Notes: a model not told the origin generated them from the letters alone. Shown: positions 1 to 9,314, counted from the first letter of the stretch. The stretch is DNA of 64,000 bases from Dinoroseobacter shibae DFL 12 = DSM 16493 (GCF_000018145.1 NC_009957.1:62001-126000), one strand, 5' to 3'. Made by a program: numbers and translations.

Positions 1-1
1 G

Positions 2-1624
2 GTCGATGTGTTGGCGCTCGGCATGTTGACTTGCATCCGGAAGGCCTTCGGGCTGCTGGACGATCACCGTCACCTGCAGCTGACCCTCGCCAATGTGCCG
101 CCTGAGGACCCGGTGGTCTATGACATGCTCTGCAAGGCGGATGCGGTCGGGGTCTTCCAGGTCGAGAGCCGGGCACAGCTGAACTTCTTGCCGCGCATGC
201 AGCCGCGAAAATTCTACGATCTGGTCTGCGAGGTCGCGATCGTCCGCCCCGGTCCGATCCAGGGCGGCATGGTTCATCCCTTCATCAACCGCCGTCAGGG
301 CAAGGAGAAGGTCGAAGACCTCGGTCCTGCCATGATGGAAGTACTAGGCCGGACCTATGGTGTCCCCCTCTTCCAGGAGCAGGCCATGCAGATCGCGGTG
401 GTCGCGGCCGGCTTTTCGGCGGCCGAGGCCGACCGGCTGCGCCGGTCGCTCGCAACCTTCAAGCGGATGGGCACGATCGGCGCGTTCCGCGAACGGTTCA
501 TATCGGGCATGTTGGCCCGCAGCTATGAGGCGGGGTTCGCAGAACGTTGCTTCGCCCAGATCGAAGGCTTCGGCAGCTATGGCTTCCCCGAAAGCCATGC
601 GGCGAGTTTCGCGCGGCTGGTCTATATCTCGGCCTGGCTGAAGCGGCACCATCCGGCCGTGTTCACCTGCGCCCTGCTGAACAGCCAGCCGATGGGCTTC
701 TACGCCCCGGCTCAGCTGGTTCGCGACGCGCGTGAGCATGGCGTCGAGATCCGGGCCATCTCGGTCAATCATTCGGCCTGGGACTGCACCCTGGAGCCGC
801 GCGGTGACGGGGCGCTGGCGCTGCGGCTCGGGTTTCGGCAGATCAAGGGGATGCGGGAGGAGGATGCGAACTGGATTGAGGCCGCCCGCGGCAATGGCTA
901 CCCCGATGTTGAGGGCCTCTGGCGCCGGGCCGGGGTCAGGCCCGATGCACTGGAACGGTTGGCAGAAGGGGATGCCTTCGCCTCGCTCGGTCTCAATCGG
1001 CGCGATGCGCTATGGGCCGCCCGGGCATTGCGAGGGCCAAATCCCCTGCCCCTTTTCGGGGCCGATGGTGAAGGCGGGGCGGAACCGGAGGTTGCGCTGC
1101 CGGCGATGACGCTGGGCCAGGAGGTGATTGAGGACTACCTGGCACTGCGGCTTTCTCTGCGCGCCCATCCTATGGAACTGCTCCGACCGCGCCTGCCGGA
1201 AAGCCTGCCGCATGAACGGCTGGACCGGGCGACCGGACGGGTCACCGTAACGGGTCTCGTGATCACGCGGCAACGGCCGGGTACCGCGTCTGGTGTCATC
1301 TTTCTGACGCTGGAGGATGAGACCGGCGTGTCCAACGTGGTGGTCTGGAGCCGGGTTTACGAGGCCTTCCGCAAGGCGGTGATCGCAGGGCGTCTGCTAC
1401 GGGTCACCGGCAGGATTGAACGCGAGGGGCAGGTCGTTCATGTGATTGCCGAGCGGATCGAAGACATCTCGCCGATGCTCTCAAGCCTCGGGCGGCCGGC
1501 CACCGACGCAGGTGATCGTCAGGCTGAGGCAGCGCACCAACCCGCAAGTAGTGGCGGCGGATCAACCGCCCGGCATCCGCGTGAGCAGGCCAAGAAGCTG
1601 TTTCCGAGCCGGGATTTTCACTAG
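2..1624 (+). CDS. dnaE2: Error-prone DNA polymerase DnaE2, C-terminal half (5' end outside window)
   Basis: The frame is open from the first bases (V-D-V-L-A-L-G-M-L), so the gene starts upstream and about 540 residues of a roughly 1,100-residue protein are visible. It is a C-family polymerase alpha-subunit paralogue that performs translesion synthesis in the SOS mutasome with ImuA and ImuB. Visible are the end of the polymerase/fingers region (VFQVESRAQ, VAIVRPGPIQGGMVHP, QEQAMQIAV, GSYGFPESHAASFA), then a helix-hairpin-helix region and a C-terminal OB-fold (VTVTGLVITRQRPGTASGV, followed by FLTLEDETGVSNVVVW), an arrangement characteristic of DnaE2 rather than DnaE1. No beta-clamp or proofreading partner is visible. 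The imuAB genes that usually precede it would lie outside the window. It is followed by a perfect palindrome that probably ends transcription. Confidence 0.95.
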   Translation, partial: VDVLALGMLTCIRKAFGLLDDHRHLQLTLANVPPEDPVVYDMLCKADAVGVFQVESRAQLNFLPRMQPRKFYDLVCEVAIVRPGPIQGGMVHPFINRRQGKEKVEDLGPAMMEVLGRTYGVPLFQEQAMQIAVVAAGFSAAEADRLRRSLATFKRMGTIGAFRERFISGMLARSYEAGFAERCFAQIEGFGSYGFPESHAASFARLVYISAWLKRHHPAVFTCALLNSQPMGFYAPAQLVRDAREHGVEIRAISVNHSAWDCTLEPRGDGALALRLGFRQIKGMREEDANWIEAARGNGYPDVEGLWRRAGVRPDALERLAEGDAFASLGLNRRDALWAARALRGPNPLPLFGADGEGGAEPEVALPAMTLGQEVIEDYLALRLSLRAHPMELLRPRLPESLPHERLDRATGRVTVTGLVITRQRPGTASGVIFLTLEDETGVSNVVVWSRVYEAFRKAVIAGRLLRVTGRIEREGQVVHVIAERIEDISPMLSSLGRPATDAGDRQAEAAHQPASSGGGSTARHPREQAKKLFPSRDFH

Positions 1625-1643
1625 TACCTCTTGAACGCAGGAA

Positions 1644-1673
1644 AAGGGGAGCCGTGGTACCACGGCTCCCCTT
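1644..1673. terminator. Perfect 30-bp palindrome between convergent genes
   Basis: AAGGGGAGCCGTGG and its exact reverse complement meet at the centre GGTACC (1656-1661), giving a 15-bp-arm palindrome with A/T ends. It lies 20 bp after the dnaE2 stop and 31 bp before the stop of the convergent DUF736 gene, so it most likely works as a bidirectional terminator. The absence of a loop also allows a cruciform or protein-binding role. Confidence 0.6.
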
Positions 1674-1704
1674 GCAACTCAGATGTTCAAGCCTCGTACC
1701 AAGG

Positions 1705-2433
1705 TCACGCGACCAGCGACAGCCCCGCGCCCGCATCGTGCGCTTGATCACCGCTGTCGATGAACGGAATGATCGAGAAAGTCTGGCCACCGCGCTGTTC
1801 TTCGTTCTGGACGGCGTTGACACGCAGGTCGCCATCAGGCGTGTTGATCAGCAGCGACAGGTAGTCATTGCCCGTGCGGCTGCTCTTGGCCATCCAGGCC
1901 GAGCCGACGCGGATCGGCGTGCCCCGGGGCGAGCTGACTTCGATGCGGTAATCGGGGTGGGTCTCCTCGGTCTTGTAGCTGTTCTCGATCAGCATGAACT
2001 CCAGATCGAACATCATGTTGGCGATGTAGCCGGTGAAGGCGTTGTCGGCGTCCATGGCGGTGAGCTCGCCCGAGATCGAGCCGGATTTCATCAGGCCGTT
2101 CGAGACCAGCGGGATGATCTCGAATTCGCCGCTCTGGGCTGTGCGCGCTTCCTTCGTCTGCACGGCATTGACGCGGAACGGGCCCAAACCGACATCGATC
2201 TGCATCGAGATGTAGGGATTGCCGCTGGTCGTGCCGGTCTCGTTCCAGGCCGTACCGATGCGCACCTTGCGGCCAGACTTGTTGACCGCCGTCACGTCGT
2301 AATCCGGGCTGCGTTCGGACATCTTGGCCCGTGCCTCGAGCTGGATGGCGATGTCAAAGCGCGTCGAATGGATCATGCCGGTGTATTCGGCGGCTGCGGT
2401 CTCGACATTGCGGGTAAGGGTTCCTGCGAACAT
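1705..2433 (-). CDS. DUF736 family protein with two tandem DUF736 domains
   Basis: A 242-residue soluble protein. The start chosen is the ATG at 2433, preceded by AAGGAA at proper spacing; an in-frame extension to 2517 lacks support. Two copies of the same roughly 110-residue unit can be read: the N-terminal one contains HSTRFDI, PDYDVTAV, GTAWNETG and GNPYISMQI, and the C-terminal one contains MFDLEFML, PDYRIEVSS, GSAWMAKS and GNDYLSLLI, each ending in an FxVNAVQ/LRVNAVQ strand. DUF736 proteins are normally about 100 residues, often plasmid- or ICE-encoded, and have no established function, so this is a duplication-fusion. It converges with dnaE2. Confidence 0.85.
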   Translation of the reverse strand: MFAGTLTRNVETAAAEYTGMIHSTRFDIAIQLEARAKMSERSPDYDVTAVNKSGRKVRIGTAWNETGTTSGNPYISMQIDVGLGPFRVNAVQTKEARTAQSGEFEIIPLVSNGLMKSGSISGELTAMDADNAFTGYIANMMFDLEFMLIENSYKTEETHPDYRIEVSSPRGTPIRVGSAWMAKSSRTGNDYLSLLINTPDGDLRVNAVQNEEQRGGQTFSIIPFIDSGDQAHDAGAGLSLVA

Positions 2434-2557
2434 GGGATGGTTCCTTTTGGATTGGCCGGTGCCTGACGTTTTTGCCAACGCATCCGGGATTGCTTTCTCG
2501 ACCCCTTGAGGGATCACAAATCAGAAAGCCTGCTTTCCTTTCAGTCCCGCCCACGGG

Positions 2558-2860
2558 TCAGATCTGCCGTCCGAGTGGGAGTGCCCCCGCGCCTCCGGAT
2601 GCTACGCCCCCCTCCTGCCCGTCTGGTCTTGATTGGCTGCCCGGATTTTCCGCGCCGTCCTCCGATCGCGCGATGAAGAACTCCGCTTCTTTGCCGTTCA
2701 ACCGGTGCCCGCTCCGGTCGGTCAGACCGATGCAGCTGCCGTTCGGCACATAGGTGATCAGGTACTGCCCAAGCCGGTCCTTGTGGACAACGTAGCCGGT
2801 ATTGGCCCAATGCACGGTCTGGCCGGCATCGACGGCCGCCTTGATGTCTTCGAGTGTCAT
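2558..2860 (-). CDS. Small plasmid protein of unknown function
   Basis: A 100-residue protein. The start at 2860 (MTLEDIKAAVDAG) has a strong GAGGAGG Shine-Dalgarno 6 bases upstream, whereas the in-frame start at 2899 does not. The first 55 residues look folded (DIKAAVDAGQTVHWANTGY, then LGQYLITYVPNGSCIGLTD), while the C-terminal 45 residues are rich in Gly, Ala, Arg and Pro and probably disordered. I recognise no named family with certainty. It lies in the minus-strand run of small plasmid genes. Confidence 0.7.
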   Translation of the reverse strand: MTLEDIKAAVDAGQTVHWANTGYVVHKDRLGQYLITYVPNGSCIGLTDRSGHRLNGKEAEFFIARSEDGAENPGSQSRPDGQEGGVASGGAGALPLGRQI

Positions 2861-2900
2861 GCGATCCTCCTCAAGAAGAATGGTGGGGAAACGACGCAAG

Positions 2901-2924
2901 AAGCCCGATCTTCCAACCGGGCTT
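2901..2924 (-). terminator. Terminator-like hairpin
   Basis: AAGCCCG (2901-2907) pairs with CGGGCTT (2918-2924) around a 10-base loop. It sits between the stop of the DUF6915 gene (2961) and the next start at 2860 on the same strand. Only a short CTT follows on the minus strand, so it is at best a weak terminator or attenuator. Confidence 0.4.
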
Positions 2925-2960
2925 CCATGCAGTATTCGTTTGGCAAACGGCCAAGAGCTG

Positions 2961-3422
2961 TCAGGCGCTTTGCGTGGCTTGCGTCGCGCGCGCCGCCATC
3001 CAATCCTTCAGGCCAAGAACCGTTCTTCCGGCGGCGACCTCGGAGGCCCAGGCAACCCTTGGGTCGCCGCAGGGCTCATTGCCGACATGCCGGTCGATGT
3101 GGCCATTTGCCATCCATGGCTCAGGCTGGATCCGTCGAAGCCAGTCCGCCATGCTCGGAATGCGTCCCTGACAGTCTTCGCGGACATGCTGCTCGCCGAT
3201 CCAGCGCACGGGGATCTCTCGACCTGCGCTATTGGTCAGGGTCAGGCCGAAGACACGTTCGGCCTCGAACAGGCCTTGAGCGTGGTGGCGCATGGCTCGG
3301 TGCGTGAAGAGCGCGAGATGCTCTTTCGAGGCGTCAAACCAATCGTGCACAGCCTGATAGTCAGACGGCACCCCGCCGAATTTCCGGGCCGAGCTTTCGG
3401 CATGATGAAGCGGATGCGCCAT
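2961..3422 (-). CDS. DUF6915 family protein
   Basis: A 153-residue soluble protein starting MAHPLHHAESSARKFGG at 3422, one base after the stop (3424-3426) of the DUF6878 gene, so the pair is translationally coupled; an open-frame extension to 3473 lies inside the upstream gene. The motif HPLHHAESSxxKFGG, followed by DYxAVHDWFDxSK and RHHAQGxFxAE, is the hallmark I associate with DUF6915, a small His-rich family found on plasmids and phages of alphaproteobacteria. Function unknown. The HxxHHxE-like histidines suggest metal binding, but that is inference. Confidence 0.75.
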   Translation of the reverse strand: MAHPLHHAESSARKFGGVPSDYQAVHDWFDASKEHLALFTHRAMRHHAQGLFEAERVFGLTLTNSAGREIPVRWIGEQHVREDCQGRIPSMADWLRRIQPEPWMANGHIDRHVGNEPCGDPRVAWASEVAAGRTVLGLKDWMAARATQATQSA

Positions 3423-3423
3423 C

Positions 3424-3810
3424 TCACAGCCCCTCGTCATAGCTATGCGAGCATTCAACGTAGCGGTCCGCATGATCGAGCGTGATGCTGTCGGCTGCTA
3501 TGTCCCAGGTCAGCGTGCCGTAGCCGCCCTCGTTGTTTTCGAACCCCGGGTGATGGTGATAGGCGAGCGACCAGGCGAAGTCGCCCACCTCGGTGGCAAG
3601 CGGCTCCGGCAGTTGGACCTCTGCAGGCTGCACCGTCACATCCTCGACATTGCCGGAATCGCCATAGCCTTCGTATTCGGCGGTGACCTCGCTGATGCCA
3701 AGCGCGCGTAGTTGCGCAAGCAGCTCCGCTCGGGATGCCTTCAGAGTGGTTTCGCGCTCTGCACGCCACTGAGCCGCCATTGCGGCATAGTCGATCTGGG
3801 GATTGGTCAT
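3424..3810 (-). CDS. DUF6878 family protein
   Basis: A 128-residue acidic soluble protein, upstream partner of the DUF6915 gene. It opens with a basic amphipathic helix (WRAERETTLKASRAELLAQL) followed by ISEVTAEYEGYGDSGNVEDV, and ends in WSLAYHHHPGFENNEGGYG and TLDHADRYVE. The Y-x-G-x-GDSGN and HHPGFENNEGG motifs identify the DUF6878 family, which is usually encoded in plasmid or ICE backbones near strawberry-notch helicase genes. Biochemical function is unknown. Confidence 0.75.
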   Translation of the reverse strand: MTNPQIDYAAMAAQWRAERETTLKASRAELLAQLRALGISEVTAEYEGYGDSGNVEDVTVQPAEVQLPEPLATEVGDFAWSLAYHHHPGFENNEGGYGTLTWDIAADSITLDHADRYVECSHSYDEGL

Positions 3811-3931
3811 GGGTCTGTCCTCTTATCTGAATTTGGGGGGCCGGGCCTGGCATTGGTCAGCGCGCGCCCGGAAAGCGCAGATCGGCCAAATCCCGATCCA
3901 CGCCGCCCGACCGGAAGCCCGCTTTGACTTT

Positions 3932-5713
3932 TCAGGCGGCTTGTTCTGACGTCATGGCGACTTCCTGCCCCACGATCCGGGCCAGAATGCTTCCCGTGTC
4001 GATCCCGTCCCCATGCGGCAGGAACACCCGTAGCTGGAAGGCGATGATCTCGGTGAAGCAGCCGAGGGCCTTGAGGCCATCAATCATGCCCCTGTCAACG
4101 CCGCACAACTCAAGGCGCATCTCGCCTGCGACCCGGCGACGGGTCAGGGTCAGACCCCGGCCCAGATCAACAGGTGCGGTGGTGCCGAGGGCGGCGGTCA
4201 ACATCTCCTGTGGCGTTTGCGGGTTGGAGACAAGGAAGCGGGCGCGGAGCGCGGCCGCCCCTTCTTCGCTCAACGTGCGCCCGATCATGGCCGTCGCCCC
4301 GTCAGGCGTGACCCTGTAGATGCGTTCATTCGTGGTCGGAATGTCCTTCCAGATCGGCAACAGCAGCCCGGTCAGCAGGTAGAGCTTGGTCGTGGTGGTT
4401 TTCGGCAGGGACGCGGCCTCTTCATCCCAAAGCCTTGCAAACTCAGGCTTGCCGATCTCTTCCCAAGCCGAGGACTCAAACCGTGCCTCTTCGAGATAGC
4501 TCGACCCGTTTGGCCGCACCGCCTTGCGCATCAGCGTGACAGTGTCCTCGTCATACATCTGCATTGGCCGCGCCGAGATGAGCGCCGCGCGACCCGACGC
4601 GCGGTTGACCATCGGCAGCTTATCGAAATTGCGCGACAGGGCGTCATCCGCCGAAAGCACATGGACCGGGTCGGTGACTTCAAGTCCAATGATCCGCGTC
4701 ACGGCGCCGGATTTCGGGCAGGTCCAGAGATCCTCTGTGGATACCTGTTCGATCTTTTCGCCACGCAGAGTTTCCACGCCGAGATCGAGCGTGCCGGCCG
4801 CGCGCGCGCGCTCAGACTGATCAGCGATCCGGCGCATGAACTCGGCAAAGAGCGCGTTCTGCATGTGGATGGGAAGGGCCAGAACCCGGTTCAGAAACCG
4901 CTGGATCGGGGGAAGCTCCTCAAGGAGCACCCAGTCCTTGTCGATCAGCCGCAGGGCCGTCCAGTCGGTGAAGCTCTCGTAGCTCATCGCCTCAGCGCGT
5001 CCGGCGGCAAGATCGGCGAAATACCCACGCAGCGCCGCCCGTGCGATCGGGCTTTCGAGATTGTCCTCCTCGCGGAACATGCCCTGCGAGCCGGTCTCGC
5101 GCTGACCCTTGGTCAAGGCCCCCAGCTGGTCGAGGCGTTTGGCAATCGTCGACGTGAAGCGTTTCTCGCCATGCACATCGGAGGTGCAGACACGGAAGAA
5201 CGGCGCGCTGACCTGGGCAGAGCGATGCGTGCGGCCCAGCCCCTGGATGGCCGCATCCGCGCGCCAGCCGGGCTCCAGAAGATAGTGCCGCCGCCGTTTC
5301 TGGTTCTTCGCCGTTTGCGCCGCGTGATAGGACCGGCCCGTACCGCCCGCGTCGGAGAAGATCAGGATATCCTTCTCGCCGTCCATGAAGGCTTGGGTCT
5401 CAGACGAATTGCTGCTGGCGGCGCGTTTCTCGATGAAGAGGTGGCCATCCTCGGCCTTGAGGGGCCGGATGGACCGGCCCGTGACTTCAGCGACGGCCTC
5501 GTCGCCAAAGGCCCAGAGGATCTGGTCGAGCGCCGAGGGGATCGGGGCCAGCGTCATCAACTCCATCATGGCCGCGTCACGCAGAGCGAGCGCCTCGCGC
5601 GAGACGACCAGCGCGCCGGTCTCATCCCGCAAGGGTTCCGCGACCATGTTACCGTCGATCTCCACGAGCTTTTGTGCATGGATTGGGAAGGCTTGTTCGA
5701 GATAGCCCAGAAC
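3932..5713 (-). pseudogene. Strawberry-notch-type helicase, C-terminal fragment (gene split by mobile element)
   Basis: This is the 3' part (593 codons plus stop) of the methyltransferase-helicase gene whose 5' part is at 12030-14510. It begins V-L-G-Y-L-E-Q at 5713. Joining it to the upstream part at a shared AC gives the uninterrupted reading PRDYVLGYLEQAFPI and a 1,420-residue protein. The fragment carries the SF2 C-terminal domain of strawberry-notch proteins: DILIFSDAGGTGRSYHA, LLEPGWRADAAIQGLGRTHR (helicase motif VI), and the conserved RRxxSTIAKRLDQLGALTKG-like segment. The frame stays open into the left inverted repeat up to 5842, so a separate fragment could be translated, but without its N-terminal ATPase lobe it should not be a helicase. 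Confidence 0.85.
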
Positions 5714-5714
5714 A

Positions 5715-5862
5715 TAATATGCCGCGTCACCGTTATGCGGAGTTTTGGGTTTCAAGCTGTTGTTATGACGATTCATTTTTGGGTTTCCGCTTTGGATAAT
5801 CATGATGCCTCTGCTCTCAACCGCAGAAGGACATCCCCTCATGAACTCCCCCTCGAACTCTC
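5715..5862 (+). repeat. Left terminal inverted repeat of the RIT-like element
   Basis: 148 bp, beginning TAATATGCCGCGTCACC and ending in the first codons of the first recombinase. It matches the reverse complement of 11856-12002 with one substitution and one 1-base length difference (CATCCCCTCATG against CATCCCCCATG). It contains CTTTGGATAATC, related to the arms of the palindrome at the right end, and probably the promoter and ribosome-binding site (AAGGA) of the recombinase operon. Confidence 0.9.
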
Positions 5863-7367
5863 AACGCCGTGCGCGCGACCGCGCTGACAACCTCGCTCTG
5901 GTCGACACGTACCACGCCGACAATCCCGGGCTTTCCCAGGGTGCGCTGAGCGCAGCCCGCCATTTTCTGAAGTGGGCGCAGGCACGGAAAGTCTCTGTCC
6001 GTGACCTCGACGCGTCGGTTGTAGACAGTTTTCTTCGTCACCACTGCCGCTGCGGTCGCTACAGCCCCAATCAGTTGCGGAGCCCGATGTATGCCACCTA
6101 TACTCGCCGGTTTTTTCGATATCTCGAAGACACCGGCATAGTTGCGATCCCAAATGACACTGCCCGGCTAAGACAGCACCTGGAGGCCTTTGCCAAGAAG
6201 CTCGAGAGCGCTGGCTACAGCGAGGTATCGCGCGCATCATTGCTCAGCCATGCCGCCCATTTTGCTGAATGGGTCCTACAACAGCGAGTCCCGTTGACCG
6301 CAATCGGTGAAGGAACCATCGATCAGTTCGCGTGGCACGAATGCCGATGCGGGGAGATGACCAAGCATGGCAACAGGGTTCTGGCGTCTCACTATAAGAA
6401 CCGTAAGCGAGGTGCCCATGCGCTTGTCCGGCACCTGATCGACGAAGGTCTGCTCCCGCCCCAAGCACCTGACGACGTCTCCGCAGAAGACCCGCGTCTG
6501 ATCAGCTTTTCGGAATGGTTGCGCCGCGAGCGCGGGGTGGCACCCGAGACCGTACGGCGCTATTTGAACGAAGTGGGCCGCTGGCTGGACAGCCTGGGGG
6601 CAACGCCGGAGGATTACGATGCGGCGGCCATCCGTTCGATCATATTGGATCAAGGTGAAGAACGGTCCCAATCATCTGTGCGCAAGACGGTCACCGTGTT
6701 GCGAGCCTTCCTGCGCTTTACGATCGTCCAAGGCGCATGCGCCCCGTCGCTTCTGCATGCGGTGCCATCTGCTGTTCGGCGCAAGCTTTCTACAGTCCCC
6801 CGCACGATCCCCACGGCGAAGATCGAAGAGATCCTTGCCTCCTGTCGCACCGATACGCCGGTTGAGATCCGAGACCGCGCAATACTTCTCCTCCTCGCCC
6901 GGTTGGCCTTGCGCGCGGGAGACATCTGGCAGTTGCACCTGTCAGATATCGACTGGCGCACGAGTCGGTTGCGATTGCACGGCAAGGGCAGGCGTGGCGT
7001 TATGATGCCGCTGCCGCAGGATGTAGGCGATGCGCTGCTGGTCTATATCGAAGATGCGCGTCCAGTGGTCGCGTCGAACAGGGTCTTTCTCCGAGTCCAG
7101 GCTCCTTTCACCCCGCTGCGATCCTCTGCCGAGATCGCCGGGATCGTTTCCCGCGTCCTGAGCCGGGGAGGTTTTACCGACTTGCCGACTGGTTCGCATG
7201 TCTTTCGTCATTCACTGGCCTCCGCCTGGCTGCGTGGCGGTGCGGACCTTGACCTGATCGGTGCAGCGCTGCGCCACACCTCGCGCGATACGACCGCGAT
7301 CTACGCTAAGGTCGATGTTGGGATGCTGGAAGAAGTGGCTCAGCCGTGGCCGGGAGACGCGTCATGA
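5841..7367 (+). CDS. Tyrosine recombinase 1 of the RIT-like trio
   Basis: 508 residues from the ATG at 5841, which has AAGGA 9 bases upstream; an in-frame ATG at 5802 lacks a ribosome-binding site. Two N-terminal core-binding-type segments each carry a C-x-C-G motif (HHCRCGRYSP near residue 60, HECRCGEMTKHG near residue 170), suggesting a duplicated, possibly metal-binding arm. A third SAM-like segment follows, and the C-terminal catalytic domain shows the first Arg in ARLALRAGDIWQL, the HxxR box in HVFRHSLASAW and the nucleophile in DTTAIYAKVD. Its first seven codons lie inside the terminal repeat. It is the largest and first gene of the operon and overlaps the second by ATGA. Confidence 0.9.
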   Translation: MNSPSNSQRRARDRADNLALVDTYHADNPGLSQGALSAARHFLKWAQARKVSVRDLDASVVDSFLRHHCRCGRYSPNQLRSPMYATYTRRFFRYLEDTGIVAIPNDTARLRQHLEAFAKKLESAGYSEVSRASLLSHAAHFAEWVLQQRVPLTAIGEGTIDQFAWHECRCGEMTKHGNRVLASHYKNRKRGAHALVRHLIDEGLLPPQAPDDVSAEDPRLISFSEWLRRERGVAPETVRRYLNEVGRWLDSLGATPEDYDAAAIRSIILDQGEERSQSSVRKTVTVLRAFLRFTIVQGACAPSLLHAVPSAVRRKLSTVPRTIPTAKIEEILASCRTDTPVEIRDRAILLLLARLALRAGDIWQLHLSDIDWRTSRLRLHGKGRRGVMMPLPQDVGDALLVYIEDARPVVASNRVFLRVQAPFTPLRSSAEIAGIVSRVLSRGGFTDLPTGSHVFRHSLASAWLRGGADLDLIGAALRHTSRDTTAIYAKVDVGMLEEVAQPWPGDAS

Positions 7368-8275
7368 TACATCACCATGTAGACCGCTTCGTCCAACTCA
7401 ACCGCACACTCGGAAAGAAGTTCGCCGCACAGGAGACATCCTTGCGCGCCTTCGCGGATTTCGCTGCGGAGCGATCCATCACGCATCTGACGGCAGCGCT
7501 GATACTGGAATGGGCCGGCGGCGCCGCGACGCCTTATGCTGCGCAGGCGCGGTTTGATCGCGCCCGCGCATTTGCGGTGTTCCTGCACGCGGAAGATTCA
7601 CGGCACGAGATACCTGCGATGGGGCTGCTGGGTCGGTCACGACGGAGGCGGCCCGCTCCCCATATTCTGACGCGGGACCAAATCAGTCGGATCATGCATG
7701 AAGCGCTTCTGGTGCCCGGCCTGACACCGATCAGCCCGCTGACTTATCATAACCTGTTCGGGCTGCTCGCTTCGACGGGCTTGCGGATTTCGGAGGCATT
7801 GTCCCTTCAGTGCGACGATCTTACGGCGGAGGGCCTCATGGTCCGGAGCGGCAAGTTTGGCAAGAGTCGTCTCGTGCCAATACATTTTTCGACCCGTGCC
7901 GCGCTGGAACGATATCTCGAAGCCCGCGCGGCCGTGCGTAACGCGAACGACGATCTCTTCGTTCTTGGTCATGGTCATGCCCCGACAAAAACACGGGCCC
8001 ATGTGGTCTTCGTTCGGATCGTCCGGAAGCTTGGGTACCGCAATCCGACAGGGCCCGGCCCCCGGCTTCACGATCTGCGCCACACCTTCGCCGTGCGATC
8101 CCTTGAGGCCTGTGGGAACAACCCGCAGGCAGTGTTGCGGCACATGAAGGCTCTGAGCACCTACCTCGGCCATGTCGATATTGCCAACACCTACTGGTAC
8201 CTTGAGGCTACGCCGGTTCTTCTGAAGATGATTGCGGCAACCGCCGAGGAGACCTGGATCGGAGGTGCGGCATGA
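7364..8275 (+). CDS. Tyrosine recombinase 2 of the RIT-like trio
   Basis: 303 residues starting at the ATG at 7364, which overlaps the previous stop as ATGA; a GTG at 7346 would add six residues. The catalytic motifs are complete: first Arg in STGLRISEALSLQ, the catalytic lysine strand SGKFGKSRLVP, HxxR in LHDLRHTFAVRS, LGHVDIANTYWY with the nucleophilic Tyr. A longer-than-usual insert (NNPQAVLRHMKALST) separates the HxxR and LGH motifs. Translational coupling to both neighbours suggests the three recombinases are made in fixed proportion and act as one complex. Confidence 0.9.
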   Translation: MIHHHVDRFVQLNRTLGKKFAAQETSLRAFADFAAERSITHLTAALILEWAGGAATPYAAQARFDRARAFAVFLHAEDSRHEIPAMGLLGRSRRRRPAPHILTRDQISRIMHEALLVPGLTPISPLTYHNLFGLLASTGLRISEALSLQCDDLTAEGLMVRSGKFGKSRLVPIHFSTRAALERYLEARAAVRNANDDLFVLGHGHAPTKTRAHVVFVRIVRKLGYRNPTGPGPRLHDLRHTFAVRSLEACGNNPQAVLRHMKALSTYLGHVDIANTYWYLEATPVLLKMIAATAEETWIGGAA

Positions 8276-9276
8276 CCCCGCTCGCCCCCGACCTTTCAGC
8301 CTTCCTGCAAACCCATCTTCCCCATGAATGCGGCGCAAGCCGACATACCATCGCAGCCTATGCCTGTGCGTTCACCCTCTTGCTGCGGTTTGTCACAGGG
8401 CGGGTCAAGCGAACCCCATCGGAACTTTTCATTGAAGACCTGGACATTCAGACGATCAGGGCGTTCCTCGAACATATCGAAGAAGGACGCGCCAATTCCG
8501 TCCGGTCCCGCAATGCGCGACTGGCGGCGATTAAATCGTTTTTCCGTTTCGTCGAACATCGCCAACCGGCCTGCCTTGAGCAGGCGATGATGATCCGGGC
8601 CATGCCGACCAAGCGAACAGACGCCAAGCTGATCGATTATCTTACAAAGGAAGAAGTCCGCGCCTTGCTTGCCGCGCCGAACCGCCACACGCCAGGCGGA
8701 TTGCGGGACCGCGCCATGCTGCATCTGACCTATGCCGCAGGGTTGAGAGCGTCCGAACTTCTGGCTGTGCGGATGGACGATTTTCCCGACGGGTCGTTTT
8801 CCAACGTACGGATATTGGGCAAGGGGCGCCGGGAGCGTGTGCTGCCGCTCTGGAAGGAGACTCAATGTGCCATTCGCGCGTGGTTGGCCGTCAGGCCCGG
8901 TCGAGTAGGCCCGGAACTGTTCCTGAACCGTGATGGGCGCCGAATGACGCGGGACGGATTTGCATATCGGCTAAGGCAACATGTGGCGACAGCCGAGCGC
9001 TCGACGCCATCGATTGCCGCAAAGCAGGTCACTCCGCATGTGTTGCGGCACAGCTGCGCCATGCACACGCTTCAGGCCACCGGTGATATCCGCAAGGTCG
9101 CGCTCTGGCTTGGCCATGCCAGCATCCAGACGACCGAGATGTATCTGCGCGCGGACCCGACCGAGAAGCTAGCGCTTCTGGAGGCGCACCACGCACCTCT
9201 GATCCAACCAGGCAAGTTCCGGGAGCCGTCGGACAAGCTGATGCAGATCCTAGCCGTCGCCGCGCAACGTGCTTGA
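8272..9276 (+). CDS. Tyrosine recombinase 3 of the RIT-like trio
   Basis: 334 residues with an ATGA overlap onto the second recombinase. It has a standard N-terminal SAM-like DNA-binding domain (SRHTIAAYACAFTLLLRFV) and the XerC-like catalytic domain: AAGLRASELLAVRMDDF with the first Arg, GKGRRERVLPLW, HVLRHSCAMHTLQATG with HxxR, and LGHASIQTTEMYLRADP with the Tyr. It is the most XerC-like of the three. Its stop is 39 bp from the convergent stop of the cargo gene. Confidence 0.9.
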   Translation: MTPLAPDLSAFLQTHLPHECGASRHTIAAYACAFTLLLRFVTGRVKRTPSELFIEDLDIQTIRAFLEHIEEGRANSVRSRNARLAAIKSFFRFVEHRQPACLEQAMMIRAMPTKRTDAKLIDYLTKEEVRALLAAPNRHTPGGLRDRAMLHLTYAAGLRASELLAVRMDDFPDGSFSNVRILGKGRRERVLPLWKETQCAIRAWLAVRPGRVGPELFLNRDGRRMTRDGFAYRLRQHVATAERSTPSIAAKQVTPHVLRHSCAMHTLQATGDIRKVALWLGHASIQTTEMYLRADPTEKLALLEAHHAPLIQPGKFREPSDKLMQILAVAAQRA

Positions 9277-9314
9277 CCTTTGCGGTAAAATGGCGTCCCG
9301 CCCTCTGTGGGGCG

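Noticed and set aside
1654-2466. 270-codon plus-strand frame
   Set aside because: Antisense to the DUF736 gene, which has repeated motifs and a ribosome-binding site.
4217-5887. 556-codon open frame on the plus strand opposite the helicase fragment
   Set aside because: Antisense to the strawberry-notch C-terminal domain and spans the insertion boundary; no domain and no ribosome-binding site.
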